Source of the DNA: Caldifarciminota bacterium
GTDB taxonomy: Bacteria > Hydrothermota > Tepidihabitantia > SM23-42
Length of the DNA stretch: 51,199 nucleotides
NCBI GenBank assembly: GCA_014859085.1
Contig: JACUUY010000003.1
Span: 1 to 51,199, forward strand
Direction: 5' to 3'
Made by a program: the position numbers and the translations under genes. Every line of letters starts with the position of its first letter. Position 1 is the stretch's first letter. The notes beneath the pieces are model-generated. The model was given only the letters and a program-made list of their open reading frames with translations. It did not search any database and had not been told where the DNA came from. Shown here piece by piece: positions 34,393 to 44,673 of the stretch.

Positions 34393-34986
34393 TTAAAACT
34401 TGTAGTACAAGCCGATCCGGTTGCCACCGGTATCGAAGCCGAACCTTTCCTGCCGGCTGAAGAGAAGGATGTCGACCACGGACACGACCCGGTTTATGAT
34501 GGCGAATCCCGGCATGAACGAAGCGCGCCTCCAGTGCTCGCGCGCCTGCCTGCGCTTCTCCCAGTACTGGCTGCGGCTGGCCAGGCTGTCCCACAGCCAT
34601 TCGTCTTCGCCGTAATATGAATTGGCTTCAATGTATTCCTGCTGCAGTTCTAGATTGTTCGGGAAAAACCAGCTCGCGTACCTTTCGACCATTAGATTGT
34701 GGTCGGCGGCCGACAGATAGGTTTCGAGGTCGTCGAAATAACGGTCATCACGGCGCGCGGGGTTGGCGCCGGCATGGTCGATGGCATACACCCGCGCCGA
34801 ACCGTCGATCCGGTCTCCCCAGTAATTGAAGCCGAAATACGATAACCAGATCGCCCCTTCGACCGCGAAGAAAGTCTGGGCCCTGGAACGGTCGCCCTGG
34901 ATCATTTGTCCCAGACCGGGGACCATGACCGATGCGATCACCGGATTTAAGCCCTGGACCACGATGAGTGAGATGCCTAAAAGCAC
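34393..34986 (-). CDS. Membrane-associated protein of unknown function (DUF5683-like)
   Basis: A 197-residue protein that starts at GTG 34986, with an AAGGGGG site just upstream. It has an N-terminal hydrophobic stretch and the segment 'ASVMVPGLGQMIQGDRSRA', reminiscent of the PGLGQ motif of DUF5683-type proteins, then a middle part rich in Tyr, Trp and charged residues. It ends in Phe ('GLYYKF'). It follows the M6 protease gene by 9 bp and is probably co-transcribed. Function unknown. Confidence 0.65.
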   Translation of the reverse strand: MLLGISLIVVQGLNPVIASVMVPGLGQMIQGDRSRAQTFFAVEGAIWLSYFGFNYWGDRIDGSARVYAIDHAGANPARRDDRYFDDLETYLSAADHNLMVERYASWFFPNNLELQQEYIEANSYYGEDEWLWDSLASRSQYWEKRRQAREHWRRASFMPGFAIINRVVSVVDILLFSRQERFGFDTGGNRIGLYYKF

Positions 34987-34995
34987 AAGACCCCC

Positions 34996-37900
34996 TTATT
35001 TGAGAACGGCAAATTTCTTGAATTTAACTTCGCTCTTGCCCGCATTCTGCGCTTTGACGCGGAGTATGTACAATCCATTCGATTGTCTCGTGAAGTCGAA
35101 TTCCACTTCATTGTATTCGTTATGCGTCGTGTTGGACAACGTGACCTCCCCGAGCGAGCGGCCCGTTATGTCAAGGATCTCGACCGTAACGTCGGCCGCT
35201 TGATTCAGGAAGAACCGCGCGCGGCCTGTGTTCTTGACCGGTGAAGGATACATCTGGATCACGCCCAGTAAGGTGCTGGCGATCTGGACCGGTGACAGTT
35301 CACCCTCAAAATACCCCGCATTGTTCGGCGCGTTCATATACCCTTTCCATGACGCGCGTGTTCCGGGAAAATCATAGGCATAGAGTTTGCCGTGATCACT
35401 GCCGCAAATGAGTTCCATGTCGCCGTCGCCGTCTAGGTCCACGATCACGCCCGGGCTGGAGAACCCGCCCGCTCCAAAGAGTGGCGAGAAATTGAACTCG
35501 GTCTTTCGGTCATTGATGATCTTTATGCACCCGGTGGACAGCGGATCTGAATTCGCGAGGCCGAAGATGATCTCCTCCCGGCCGCTGTTGTCCAGGTCCG
35601 CGACCAGCAGCGGGTACAGTATGTGGTCATCGTAGTGCACGGGGAATTCATTCACCAGGGTGCCGTTCCGGTTCGTAACATAAAGCGTCCGGCTGCTGTT
35701 GGGCATGATGATCTCGAGGTACCCGTCGTTATCGATATCGGCCAGCGCCGGAGTGTAGTAGAAAACAGTATCGATCAGGATATCGAACTTCGTCTTCAAC
35801 TCGTTCTCGCCGAAGATGTATATCGTCCCGTAGCCGTTGATGATCACTGCCTCGTTCTCGCCGTCCCGGTCAAGATCACCGACGACCGGCGACGCATATG
35901 TCAGCATGTTGTGACTTGCCTCGGTGAACTCGCGGATAATACCCTGGCCATCGAGCAACCAGAACCGGCCGTCTGAACCCAACACGCCCACCTTGCGGCC
36001 AGCCGCGCTGAAGACGCAGGGCGTCGAGAGCAACTCGGTATTGAGAAAGACCGGATAATAGGGTATGTTGCTGCCGTTGTCGGTAAGAGCATAGAGATTG
36101 CGGTCCTTGCTGCCGAATATTATCTCCGACTTGCCATCACCGTCGAGGTCAAAGATGAGCGGCGCGCCAGTGATCGCGTTCCCGGCCGTGAAAGGGAAGC
36201 TTGGCAGCGGCACGAGGTCCAGGCCGCTCAGGCACACCATGTTCAGACCCGAGCCGAAAGCGATGTCATCGGCGTTGTCACCATTGACGTCACCGACCGC
36301 GAGGAAGGTCGTGATCGAGCCGACGTAGCGGCTGGCGTAGAGCGTACCATCGTTCCGGTACGCATGGACCCGGCCACCGGCCGTGGCGACGATGATCTCC
36401 ATATCGCCGTCACCGTCCAGGTCACCGTAGGTCACATCCGTGATCGCAACACCGTTCTGCACCACGAGCGGAAATCCGGCCTGATAGATGTCGAACCCGA
36501 CCGAGATCCGCATCATCGTATCGAGCGGCGACAGCACTTCGATATTGAGCATCGATTTGCCGTAGTAGGAGTCGGAGTTCGGAATGGTGAACGGCCCGAA
36601 TTTGCGGTTCGCCTTGTTGCTGTCGTCGGCAAAAAAGAGGTCATACCTGGAACCGTAGTATTCCAGCGAGTCGCCGAAGTAATAAGCATCGAAGTGCTGT
36701 ATGCCGTCGGCTTCTTCCAGATCTATCCCCTTGTGCTGGGGGTTGATCTGTATCGTGTTCGTCGCGTAGTGGGCATTGATGACATTGTCGTCGATATGCC
36801 AGATCGCGATGCCGCTCGCCGGCAGGAAGAAATCGAACTCGCCGTCCTCGACATAGATCGGAACACCGTCCTCGGCATCGATGATGATCGTGTCCTTGCG
36901 TGTCACGTCCTGCTGGCGGTTCTCAATGAGGAAAAATTCGGTCGGTGAGATCGGTACCTTGATCATGGTCTGGTCCACGACGCCGTACTGCGTGGTGTCG
37001 ATGGACGATGCGCGGATCGCAAGCAGGCTCTCAGGGCTCGTGACGACCAGGGGATTGACCCAGCCCAGCGCGTACCTTGTCCAGGCGCCCATGTTGGCGG
37101 GTATCGACCCCTCTGGAGCACCGGCTGCCGGGCTGCCGACCCAGCCACCTGTACCCATCAGATCGAAGGCACCGACGCCGTTCGACCATCCCGTGATATC
37201 GTAAAGATCGGGCAGATTGAGGATATGCCCGAACTCATGGATCACCGTGCCCGCGGCGCCGACCATGTACTGGTCGACGCGTGCCATCTCCGCATTGATA
37301 CTGACCGGAAAGTCGATCGTGTCCGCGCCCCCGTTTGCCAGGATATACGGCACGCCGAGGTAGAACTCGAGCGCACCGGGGGGTATCGTCGCCGAGGGTA
37401 TATCGCAGAATCTCATAAAATTGATGCTGGTCTGCCACTGGGTTCCGGCGTGGAAGATTACGATCGCGTCGTACGCGGAGAAATCGACCGTCTCGTCCTG
37501 GTCCGCGGCGGCGACCGCGTCGGCGAGGATCCGGACGAGGCCCATTTCCATGGCGTATACATTGTAGTAGACGAAGCCATTGTCCGCGTCGTATTCGACG
37601 AACCCGCTGTAGTAGCGCATCTCGTGCGGTAACTGGTAGCTTGCCAGGTTATGATCGGGTTTGACCGTGCAGGTGACGTTGCAGTTGCCGAATGAATTGA
37701 CCTTGTAATAGTTGCTCAGGAATTGCATCTGCCGCTCGAAATAAACGCCGGTATGCGGCGGATCGTAATAGAGACCGTCATCGGATGTGCCGTATCCGGT
37801 CAGGTCCATTTTGCCGTTTCCGGTCGTATACGTATGATCATCCTCTACGAATTCGACCTTCAAGACCAGGATATTAAGGTCCTGCCGGCCCCTCGTGGGC

Positions 37901-38106
37901 GAGGGCAAAGGAAAATCGCGGAACAACCTGAGATTCGTAAACCGCTGAACCGGTATGCTGCGGCTCCCCAACTCCGAAGAGAATTGCAGCGTGAGATTCG
38001 CAACGGGCGGCGTTTGCGGCACCGGATGCTGCCCATCCCGCGTCAAAAGGACCGGCGCGGCATAACCCGTCCACGACACCAGCACCAAAGCCAATGCTAC
38101 CTTCAA
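34996..38106 (-). CDS. Secreted M6-family metalloprotease with FG-GAP repeats and C-terminal sorting domain
   Basis: Exported zinc protease of 1036 residues. Order: signal peptide (residues 1-16), M6 catalytic domain with HEFGHILNLPD (zinc ligands His290, His294, Asp300) and Met-turn 'FDLMGTGGW', then seven FG-GAP/VCBS-like repeats with calcium-binding cores such as 'DLDGDGDMEI', 'DVNGDNADDI', 'DLDRDGENEA' and 'DIDNDGYLEI'. It ends in a type IX-like sorting domain ('MYPSPVKNTGRARFF' ... 'GLYILRV'). Active-site residues are intact. Likely an extracellular, surface-attached degradative enzyme. Confidence 0.93.
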   Translation of the reverse strand: MKVALALVLVSWTGYAAPVLLTRDGQHPVPQTPPVANLTLQFSSELGSRSIPVQRFTNLRLFRDFPLPSPTRGRQDLNILVLKVEFVEDDHTYTTGNGKMDLTGYGTSDDGLYYDPPHTGVYFERQMQFLSNYYKVNSFGNCNVTCTVKPDHNLASYQLPHEMRYYSGFVEYDADNGFVYYNVYAMEMGLVRILADAVAAADQDETVDFSAYDAIVIFHAGTQWQTSINFMRFCDIPSATIPPGALEFYLGVPYILANGGADTIDFPVSINAEMARVDQYMVGAAGTVIHEFGHILNLPDLYDITGWSNGVGAFDLMGTGGWVGSPAAGAPEGSIPANMGAWTRYALGWVNPLVVTSPESLLAIRASSIDTTQYGVVDQTMIKVPISPTEFFLIENRQQDVTRKDTIIIDAEDGVPIYVEDGEFDFFLPASGIAIWHIDDNVINAHYATNTIQINPQHKGIDLEEADGIQHFDAYYFGDSLEYYGSRYDLFFADDSNKANRKFGPFTIPNSDSYYGKSMLNIEVLSPLDTMMRISVGFDIYQAGFPLVVQNGVAITDVTYGDLDGDGDMEIIVATAGGRVHAYRNDGTLYASRYVGSITTFLAVGDVNGDNADDIAFGSGLNMVCLSGLDLVPLPSFPFTAGNAITGAPLIFDLDGDGKSEIIFGSKDRNLYALTDNGSNIPYYPVFLNTELLSTPCVFSAAGRKVGVLGSDGRFWLLDGQGIIREFTEASHNMLTYASPVVGDLDRDGENEAVIINGYGTIYIFGENELKTKFDILIDTVFYYTPALADIDNDGYLEIIMPNSSRTLYVTNRNGTLVNEFPVHYDDHILYPLLVADLDNSGREEIIFGLANSDPLSTGCIKIINDRKTEFNFSPLFGAGGFSSPGVIVDLDGDGDMELICGSDHGKLYAYDFPGTRASWKGYMNAPNNAGYFEGELSPVQIASTLLGVIQMYPSPVKNTGRARFFLNQAADVTVEILDITGRSLGEVTLSNTTHNEYNEVEFDFTRQSNGLYILRVKAQNAGKSEVKFKKFAVLK

Positions 38107-38240
38107 GATTACCTCCAGCCTGTTACACAGTAAACTAATAGAATCCTGATCAATTCTTCGCCCACCAACACTTTCCCATTATCACCGACGGTCGAGTTGT
38201 GCTAACCACTCCCCTCTTGCGGAGCGTTTCGCCCGGAACA

Positions 38241-38268
38241 ATTATAGATACAAACTCTTTCATGTCAA
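38241..38268 (-). promoter_or_regulatory. Promoter of the M6 protease gene
   Basis: On the minus strand TTGACA (38263-38268), 16-bp spacer, TATAAT (38241-38246). About 130 nt of leader separate it from the ATG at 38106; I see no known riboswitch in it. The remaining bases of this 184-bp gap hold nothing else I can name. Confidence 0.75.
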
Positions 38269-38290
38269 TACGAAGACCGCATCCGGTTGG

Positions 38291-41200
38291 TCAGAACCGC
38301 ACACGGTACTGGTACTGGACGCTGTACTCGCCGGCTTCGTCGCGTTCGACATGTATCTTGTTCCTGTCGTCAATGTAGTATTCGACGTTGAATTCATTGG
38401 AAAAAGTTGTTATGTCATAGGTGTAAGTAACAAAGAGATTCCGCGAGATGTACTTGCCAACCGTCAACCTTGTCTTCTCATCACTCTCGAAGAAAGGCGT
38501 CTCGATATGAAAGTAGTCGAGTCCGGTGTACTGCCGGATCGCTCGCGAGATATCACCCTCCAGCCACGAAAGCAGGCTGCGCGGAATGACCCGGCTCATG
38601 TATTCGCCGCGCTTGATCTGTTCCAGTTCCTGCCAGGTAATATTGAGATTCAGATAAGTAACGATATCTTGCTCGGTATACCTGCCCGGCGGGTCAGTGT
38701 AGAACTCGAATATCGGCTCGGAGATCGGGCCGAACATGTGGAGGATTATCTTGACCCCTTCCCGGGTATCCATTTCCGCCCAGAAATCCACCTCCGGGTC
38801 TATTTCGTCCTGGGGCATGAAAGTCACCTTACCCTGCGTTATCGAGAGGATGTGGTTCAGCCAGTAGTAGTTGCCCCGGCGGGTCTCCATGACGCCGGAA
38901 AGGCGCACCGGACCGGTTTCCTTGACGATCGACAGATCACCGCCGAACTCGATATCCGCGTCACGGTTCCTCAGCCAGACATCCCGTTCTCCCCTCACGG
39001 TCAGATTGAGACGCCAATCTTCATCCTGCACGGCTTGCTCCTCTTCGATCTTCATGCCGAATTCGAGCGGTATGACGGCTTCCTTGACCGTTATGCTGCC
39101 GTTATAGTGCATCACGCGATCGCGCATATTCAATGAAAAATTGCCGCTTCCGAGACCATAGGCAAACGGTGGAAATTGAACCGGCGCATCGATGAAGCTG
39201 AAATCGAAGTTCAGGTTGTTAACGCGGAAACGCTTCTCGAGTTTCACGACCCCGCCGCCACTTATCCACTTGCCGGGCAACCGGCGGCCGTTAGTCGGCG
39301 ACATGACCCCCCGGCCTGAGACGAACACTATCCGGGTGCCTTCAAATACGACTTCCGTGTTCACCGAATCGAGCCGGGAGGCGATGACCGCCACGGTAAA
39401 GGCCCCCTCGTGGATCGTACCACCGCCGTTGAATTCGAACTGCTCGATGTTCCCCTTGAAGCCCACTTCGCCGGTCATCAAACCCGTCGGGTCGCCCAGA
39501 AATTTCGAAAGGAACGGCAGAACCCAGATACCGACGTTATGGAATTTCGCGGTCAGATCAGAATGCTGCCAGGAAACGACACCGCGCGCGTCCAGTACTT
39601 GTCCAAGGTCATCATGGACGTGTAGCGAATCAATGGCGACGCCGAGCTCTGACCGCCGGCCCGTCAAAGCAAGCATTCCGTTCTTCATTCCGATGAAATC
39701 GACGTTGCGCGCGCTGAGGTTGATGGAATCCCGGGTGAAACTCAATTCAAGCATGCCCTGCAATTCCTCCCTGATGCCCAGCAATCGGCCCAATTTGTGC
39801 AGGTCGATGGCCTCGAGTTTCAAACTCAACGGCACCCTTGAGAACTCCAGAACACCATCGGCAAGCATGAGATTGACGCTGCTGATCATGCCGGTCAAGA
39901 TATCGAATTCGATCGGCCTCGTATTCTTCGTAAGCACCCGGTTGTAGTTCACGGCCAAGGAGCTGATCGTGCCGCGCAGACCGGCGCGCAACATTCCTTC
40001 CGCGATGATGCTGTCCGCCTTATCAAAGGCGATAAAAGTGAACAGGCTGTCGCGGATCGCCAGACGGGCGTGTTCCATACGGTGATCCTTGTACTCCAAG
40101 CCGGCGATCGCGATCGAGAGTTCCTGTCTCGTGCCGTCGCGCTGGAAATTCTCGCTCCTTATCGCGATCGTGTCCGCCGCGATCCCGTAGACCGACGGTT
40201 CTCTGACCAGTAAGTTCGAACTGATGCTCAGACCGAGCAGATCATCGGGCTTGCCGGCCAGCCGGGCCGAACCGCTCAACCGACCGGCCGCGTGAGAATA
40301 CTTGGAGAAGCGCGTGAAATCAAAATCCGCGAAAGCAAAATACAGGTCGATCTGCGGTAAAACCGTACCCCGGGCCCGCATCGTCTCAACACCCTCGAGG
40401 ACAAGAAGTGAATCGACGTGCAAACCGGAACCGGAATATGACCCGTAACACCACACCGAATCGAGACCCAGACCAGGACCGGCGGGCGAACTGATGAATC
40501 CGGTGAAATTGCTGTCCTTGAATGTGACGTGCCCGTTGACAAGGACCGGCTCGTCAAGACCCAGTAATGCGCCGGCATCAAGATCCGTGAAGTCGCCGGC
40601 GAAGGCGATCCGGCGCAGACCCACCAGCCTCAGTTGACCGGACACCGATCCACCGTATGCCCCGGCATCGAACACGTCCGCCCAGACCGTATCGGCCGCG
40701 GCCCTTGTCTCAAAGCCGAATCCTGTAAAAGGACCGAGGCCCGTGACTTTGCCGCGGATCTGCGGCAGCAGATTGCCCTCAGAGTAAACAACCTTGCCGC
40801 CAAAATCTGCTTCGCCTTCGGGAACGCCTACTTTCTTCAGATCGATCCGTGCGTCCTCGAATTCAAAAGCGGCATGGGGCGGCTCGAAGAAATAGGAACC
40901 TTTGCCCCTGAAGACCAAGCCCTCGCCGTTCACCCTCAAGGAATTGACCTTGACCTTCTCGTTGTCAATGTCGACATCGAGATCGATCGTTCTGAGGTCT
41001 AACGAGTATTCTTCGGAGCGCAGAGAAAGATTTTTTGTCAGGAAATGCATCCGGGAACCGATGAAATCCGCGAAGACGATACCGGATATGCCATCGGCCA
41101 TGTAGATCTTCTCTGCCTTGTATGTTATCTGCCCGTTTTTCACACTCATCCTCAAACCCAGCCGTATGTTGGGCACGCCCGGAACAGGGGTCTTCGCAAC

Positions 41201-41536
41201 GTGCTTCTTCGCTTCGATCGTGACCCTCGGCTCGAGCAGGTTGATCTCAAACAGATTGGGCAACTGGAGCATGAACGGGTTGAAGCGATAGTGGAGCTCC
41301 GCGGCCGCGCCGCAGGCGCGGTCGCCGTCCGACAACCGTACGCAGTATTCTTCGATCCGAAATCCCTGGAGTATGTTACCCTTGATAGCCCGGTACTCGA
41401 TACTGACACCGGTTACGCGCTCCAATATGTTGAGCGTCAGTTTGCCGAATTCAACACTGGTCACGAACCGGACCGCGGCGGCAATGATCAGAACAAAAGC
41501 GACGGGTCCGATGATATGCCTGAAATAACGCTTCAT
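38291..41536 (-). CDS. tamB: TamB-like translocation and assembly module protein (DUF490)
   Basis: Very long envelope-spanning protein, 1081 residues from ATG 41536. A single N-terminal membrane anchor ('HIIGPVAFVLIIAAAVRFV') precedes a long repetitive beta-rich body as in AsmA/TamB lipid-transfer bridges. The C-terminal region has the conserved DUF490 features ('GNYYWLNHILSITQGKVTF', 'DIVTYLNLNITWQEL', 'VGKYISRNLFVTYTYDI') and ends in a beta-signal-like Phe. Directly downstream of an Omp85 gene, the classical tamA-tamB order. The frame extends to 41605 but that part overlaps the upstream gene. Confidence 0.88.
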   Translation of the reverse strand: MKRYFRHIIGPVAFVLIIAAAVRFVTSVEFGKLTLNILERVTGVSIEYRAIKGNILQGFRIEEYCVRLSDGDRACGAAAELHYRFNPFMLQLPNLFEINLLEPRVTIEAKKHVAKTPVPGVPNIRLGLRMSVKNGQITYKAEKIYMADGISGIVFADFIGSRMHFLTKNLSLRSEEYSLDLRTIDLDVDIDNEKVKVNSLRVNGEGLVFRGKGSYFFEPPHAAFEFEDARIDLKKVGVPEGEADFGGKVVYSEGNLLPQIRGKVTGLGPFTGFGFETRAAADTVWADVFDAGAYGGSVSGQLRLVGLRRIAFAGDFTDLDAGALLGLDEPVLVNGHVTFKDSNFTGFISSPAGPGLGLDSVWCYGSYSGSGLHVDSLLVLEGVETMRARGTVLPQIDLYFAFADFDFTRFSKYSHAAGRLSGSARLAGKPDDLLGLSISSNLLVREPSVYGIAADTIAIRSENFQRDGTRQELSIAIAGLEYKDHRMEHARLAIRDSLFTFIAFDKADSIIAEGMLRAGLRGTISSLAVNYNRVLTKNTRPIEFDILTGMISSVNLMLADGVLEFSRVPLSLKLEAIDLHKLGRLLGIREELQGMLELSFTRDSINLSARNVDFIGMKNGMLALTGRRSELGVAIDSLHVHDDLGQVLDARGVVSWQHSDLTAKFHNVGIWVLPFLSKFLGDPTGLMTGEVGFKGNIEQFEFNGGGTIHEGAFTVAVIASRLDSVNTEVVFEGTRIVFVSGRGVMSPTNGRRLPGKWISGGGVVKLEKRFRVNNLNFDFSFIDAPVQFPPFAYGLGSGNFSLNMRDRVMHYNGSITVKEAVIPLEFGMKIEEEQAVQDEDWRLNLTVRGERDVWLRNRDADIEFGGDLSIVKETGPVRLSGVMETRRGNYYWLNHILSITQGKVTFMPQDEIDPEVDFWAEMDTREGVKIILHMFGPISEPIFEFYTDPPGRYTEQDIVTYLNLNITWQELEQIKRGEYMSRVIPRSLLSWLEGDISRAIRQYTGLDYFHIETPFFESDEKTRLTVGKYISRNLFVTYTYDITTFSNEFNVEYYIDDRNKIHVERDEAGEYSVQYQYRVRF

Positions 41537-41541
41537 CTGGG

Positions 41542-43209
41542 CTAGAAAGTATGATAAATACCGAGATACAGCTCGCTTCCCTTCTCCTGGAGCGGAAAGC
41601 CCCAATCGAGCCGTATTGGGCCGATCGGCGTGAAATAACGGATGCCGACGCCCGCGGTCGTTTTCAGGTATTCGCTGTCTGAAAAATCAATCTCATTGTC
41701 AATGTATCCGGCATCGAAGAATCCAACCAGACCAAAATTCAGCGGCAAGCCGATCCGATATTCAAGGTTCAGGTTCAACAGTATCCTTCCGTACCGCTCG
41801 TCGGCAAATGAATCAGGGCCCAGCGACCGTTCGGGATAGCCGCGCAGCGAATACTGACCTCCGAGGTAGTACATCTCGTAGACCGACACTCCGTTGGTCG
41901 GGATGAGAACGCCGGATTTGAAACGCTGCGCGATCACCTGGCCGAGGAACTCCACAAAAACGCGTTCTTCGCTCTCCAGACGCACGAAATGATTCTCCCC
42001 CCCGAATATTCCGCCCGCGTATTCCAGCGCAGGCACCATATAGAATCCTTTTCTGGGATTGAAGAACTCGTCCCGGAAGTCGAGCAGGAATTGCATTTTT
42101 GCGCTGTTGGTTGCACCTCTGATCGTATCGGGCAGAGTGACCCTCGGCTCGAGCCGCATGTACTTGTACTGGTGTGCAACATTCAATGCGGCATGTTCGG
42201 TGAATACCTTGGTCACCCTGAATTCATTGCCTCTCGTGTAGCGGAAAAAGTCACTCTTGTCTTCAAACCAGACGAACGGCAGCGTCGAAATACTGAGACG
42301 CAGGGGGGTGATATGGGGCAACGTGTACCTCCCCTCAACCTTCACCTCCCATTCCCGTTCGATATTCACCTTGAAAAGCGGCGTGACGTTGACGCGGTGG
42401 CCGATATTGGCAAGATTCAATTCCTCAATGCCGATGGAAAGCAAGAAGCTGAACGGCAGCGTCATGCCGATCCCGAAATTGAGGATGCGCGACTTCAGTT
42501 CTCTTACGTTAAAGATCAGATCAAGACTGTCCGGCTCGACCTTTGTCATTTCGACCTGGAGCGTACTGAAAAATCCAAGCGCGTAGATCCTGCGCTGGCT
42601 GTTGTAGACCCTGGATTTGTTGTAGATATCGCCGGGTGCGAGTTCAACCTCACGCCGCACGAGGTGGGGTCGGGTCCTCGTCACACCGCGCACCTCGATC
42701 TTCCTTATATAATACAGCCCGCCCTTTTGGACTTTGAAGACGAGAATGCCGGAATCGGGCAGCGCCGAGTGTTCAACTTCGGCGAACGGGTATCCCCGGT
42801 CTTTGAAGTGATCCTCCAGCGCGCGAGCGCTCTCATTGAGCCGGGACTGGATGTAGTGATCGCCGGTCCGCGCGCGCAGGTAGTTCTTGACATCCGGTAC
42901 GGTCTCACCGACAACGACGATCTCCTCGATGCGCGGTCTGAAGCCTTCTTCAACGTGAAATACGATGGACACGAGATCGCGGTGTATCGCGACCTCGGGC
43001 GTCACTTTGGTCGCAAAAAAACCCCGAGCGCGATAGAACCAACCTATACGCTCGACATCGTAACTGATGTCGAGATCGCTGTATTCCTCACCGACCCTGG
43101 AGACGATCTCCTTACGCAGATTGCGCGCCGGTACCGACTCGTTACCCGTAAATTCTATCTCGGTTATTGGAAGACTAATGAGGAATAAAGACAGAAACAA
43201 ACCCGCCAA
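41542..43209 (-). CDS. Omp85-family outer-membrane assembly protein, TamA/BamA-like
   Basis: A 555-residue outer-membrane protein. After a signal peptide it has about three POTRA-type repeats (to about residue 240; BamA usually has five, TamA three) and a C-terminal 16-strand-type barrel. The barrel has the loop-6 motif 'GGQYSLRGYPERSLGP' and the final 'GPIRLDWGFPL' ... 'YHTF' beta-signal. POTRA number and the adjacent tamB gene favour TamA, but in this lineage it could also be the only BamA seen here. TTG start at 43209 without a visible Shine-Dalgarno site. Confidence 0.88.
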   Translation of the reverse strand: MAGLFLSLFLISLPITEIEFTGNESVPARNLRKEIVSRVGEEYSDLDISYDVERIGWFYRARGFFATKVTPEVAIHRDLVSIVFHVEEGFRPRIEEIVVVGETVPDVKNYLRARTGDHYIQSRLNESARALEDHFKDRGYPFAEVEHSALPDSGILVFKVQKGGLYYIRKIEVRGVTRTRPHLVRREVELAPGDIYNKSRVYNSQRRIYALGFFSTLQVEMTKVEPDSLDLIFNVRELKSRILNFGIGMTLPFSFLLSIGIEELNLANIGHRVNVTPLFKVNIEREWEVKVEGRYTLPHITPLRLSISTLPFVWFEDKSDFFRYTRGNEFRVTKVFTEHAALNVAHQYKYMRLEPRVTLPDTIRGATNSAKMQFLLDFRDEFFNPRKGFYMVPALEYAGGIFGGENHFVRLESEERVFVEFLGQVIAQRFKSGVLIPTNGVSVYEMYYLGGQYSLRGYPERSLGPDSFADERYGRILLNLNLEYRIGLPLNFGLVGFFDAGYIDNEIDFSDSEYLKTTAGVGIRYFTPIGPIRLDWGFPLQEKGSELYLGIYHTF

Positions 43210-43215
43210 GTGCGT

Positions 43216-44169
43216 TCAGATCAAAAACTGGCCCTTCTTGATGATCGGCATGTCGTCAAGCCACACACTTGGTTTTCGTATCACACCATCGAGGTGAATG
43301 CGCGCCTTGTTGCGGCCGCCGAAAGCCAGATTATTACCAAAGGCAACGTGTATCGTGCCGAGGACCTTCTCGTCCTCGAGCACATTGCCGGTAACTGCGG
43401 CCCTGTAATTCGTACCGATGCCAAACTCGCAGAGCGTTCGCTCGTTGCGTCCGTAGCGGTTGAAAAGGGAATTCATTTGACGGTTGCCCTTGAGATTCTT
43501 GATCCTGCCCTTTTCTATCTCGAGGATGACCGGTTCAGCAAGGGCGCCGACCGGCGCGAAGGAACCGTCAACAACGATCCGGCCGTGACTCTTTTCCTCA
43601 ACCGGTGCGACATACGCCTCGCCGGCCGGTAGGTTCGAAAACCCGCCTGTGTGTTTGACGATCCCCGTGTCCAGGTAGCACCGTCGCCGGGTAAGATCAA
43701 GTTCCAGTATGGATCCGTTGTCCGATTCAATGCAGACATGTCGGGCGACGTCGACGATTCTGCCCAGTTTCTTTGTCAGCCGGGCGATCCTCGAGTAATC
43801 GGCATTGAGCGTCCGGAGCATCATTTCAACCGTGATGCCGGGCATGGTCGCGCCCCGGGCGCCGCCCTTGTTTGCTTCGATCCTTGCCCGGGTATGTGTC
43901 AGTGAACAACTGGTCGGCATGATGAAAACATCGCAGGCCCGGATCGCCTCGGCAACGGTCCGCGGCGGTTCTTCGCCGTGAATGGAGCGCGGCTTCATTT
44001 CGATAAGCAGGGGGTCGTTCTTCGCGAGCAAAGCGGTCCAGATCGAAACGCCGACGGCGCGACATGGTTCATCCGTGACAACGACAACCTTCTCGCCAGC
44101 CCTGACCGCCAGGCATTTGTCGATGACGACTCTGGCCGCGCTAAGTAGTCCTCGCTCCAGGTCTTTCAT
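43216..44169 (-). CDS. Aminopeptidase of the M29-like (AmpT) type
   Basis: Probable metal-dependent leucyl aminopeptidase, 317 residues, shorter than the ~400 of classic AmpT/AmpS. Candidate metal ligands in family order: Glu in 'LPAGEAYVAP', Glu in 'CEFGIGTN', His in 'GTIHVAFG', and His/Asp in 'IHLDGVI'. Lies 23 bp after rpsG on the same strand and 6 bp before the Omp85 gene, so it appears to be read with the ribosomal genes. No obvious ribosome binding site. Confidence 0.82.
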   Translation of the reverse strand: MKDLERGLLSAARVVIDKCLAVRAGEKVVVVTDEPCRAVGVSIWTALLAKNDPLLIEMKPRSIHGEEPPRTVAEAIRACDVFIMPTSCSLTHTRARIEANKGGARGATMPGITVEMMLRTLNADYSRIARLTKKLGRIVDVARHVCIESDNGSILELDLTRRRCYLDTGIVKHTGGFSNLPAGEAYVAPVEEKSHGRIVVDGSFAPVGALAEPVILEIEKGRIKNLKGNRQMNSLFNRYGRNERTLCEFGIGTNYRAAVTGNVLEDEKVLGTIHVAFGNNLAFGGRNKARIHLDGVIRKPSVWLDDMPIIKKGQFLI

Positions 44170-44192
44170 GTGAGTCTATTGGGGGGTTTTTG

Positions 44193-44663
44193 CTACCAGC
44201 GGAAATGAGCGAACGCGCGATTCGCCTCAGCCATCTTGTGTACTTCTTCCCGTTTCTTGATGGCGCCGCCCTCGTTCTTGCTTGCGGCGATGATCTCCTG
44301 CGCCAGCCTGTCTTCCATCCGGTACTCAGCCCGGCCACGGGCAATGCGGATCAACCACCTTATGGCGAGACTTTCCTTCCTTGCCGGACGGACCTCCATC
44401 GGGATCTGATACGTTGCGCCGCCAACGCGTCGCGGTCTCACCTCGAGCACGGGTTTGACATTATTCAGCGCTTTTTCGAAAACCGCAAGGCCGTCTTCTT
44501 TGGTCTGTTTCTCGATGGCTGCAATTGCACCATAGAGGATCTTCTGGGCAACGCTTCTCTTCCCGTCCCACATGAGGTTATTGATGAACTTGCTGACGAC
44601 CATGCTGTTGAATTTCGGATCCGGCTGCACTTTCCTTACCTGGGCTCTTCTCCTTCTTCCCAT
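44193..44663 (-). CDS. rpsG: 30S ribosomal protein S7
   Basis: A 156-residue 16S rRNA-binding protein, full length. Clear matches such as '[19 protein letters not shown]', '[19 protein letters not shown]' and '[11 protein letters not shown]'-like end. Lies 10 bp after rpsL in the usual order, but the expected fusA does not follow; an aminopeptidase gene takes its place. Confidence 0.97.
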   Translation of the reverse strand: MGRRRRAQVRKVQPDPKFNSMVVSKFINNLMWDGKRSVAQKILYGAIAAIEKQTKEDGLAVFEKALNNVKPVLEVRPRRVGGATYQIPMEVRPARKESLAIRWLIRIARGRAEYRMEDRLAQEIIAASKNEGGAIKKREEVHKMAEANRAFAHFRW

Positions 44664-44673
44664 ATCTCCTCCG

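Noticed and set aside
41989-43188. 399-codon plus-strand frame opposite the Omp85 gene
   Set aside because: The minus-strand gene has clear POTRA repeats and barrel motifs; the antisense product shows none of a real protein's features.
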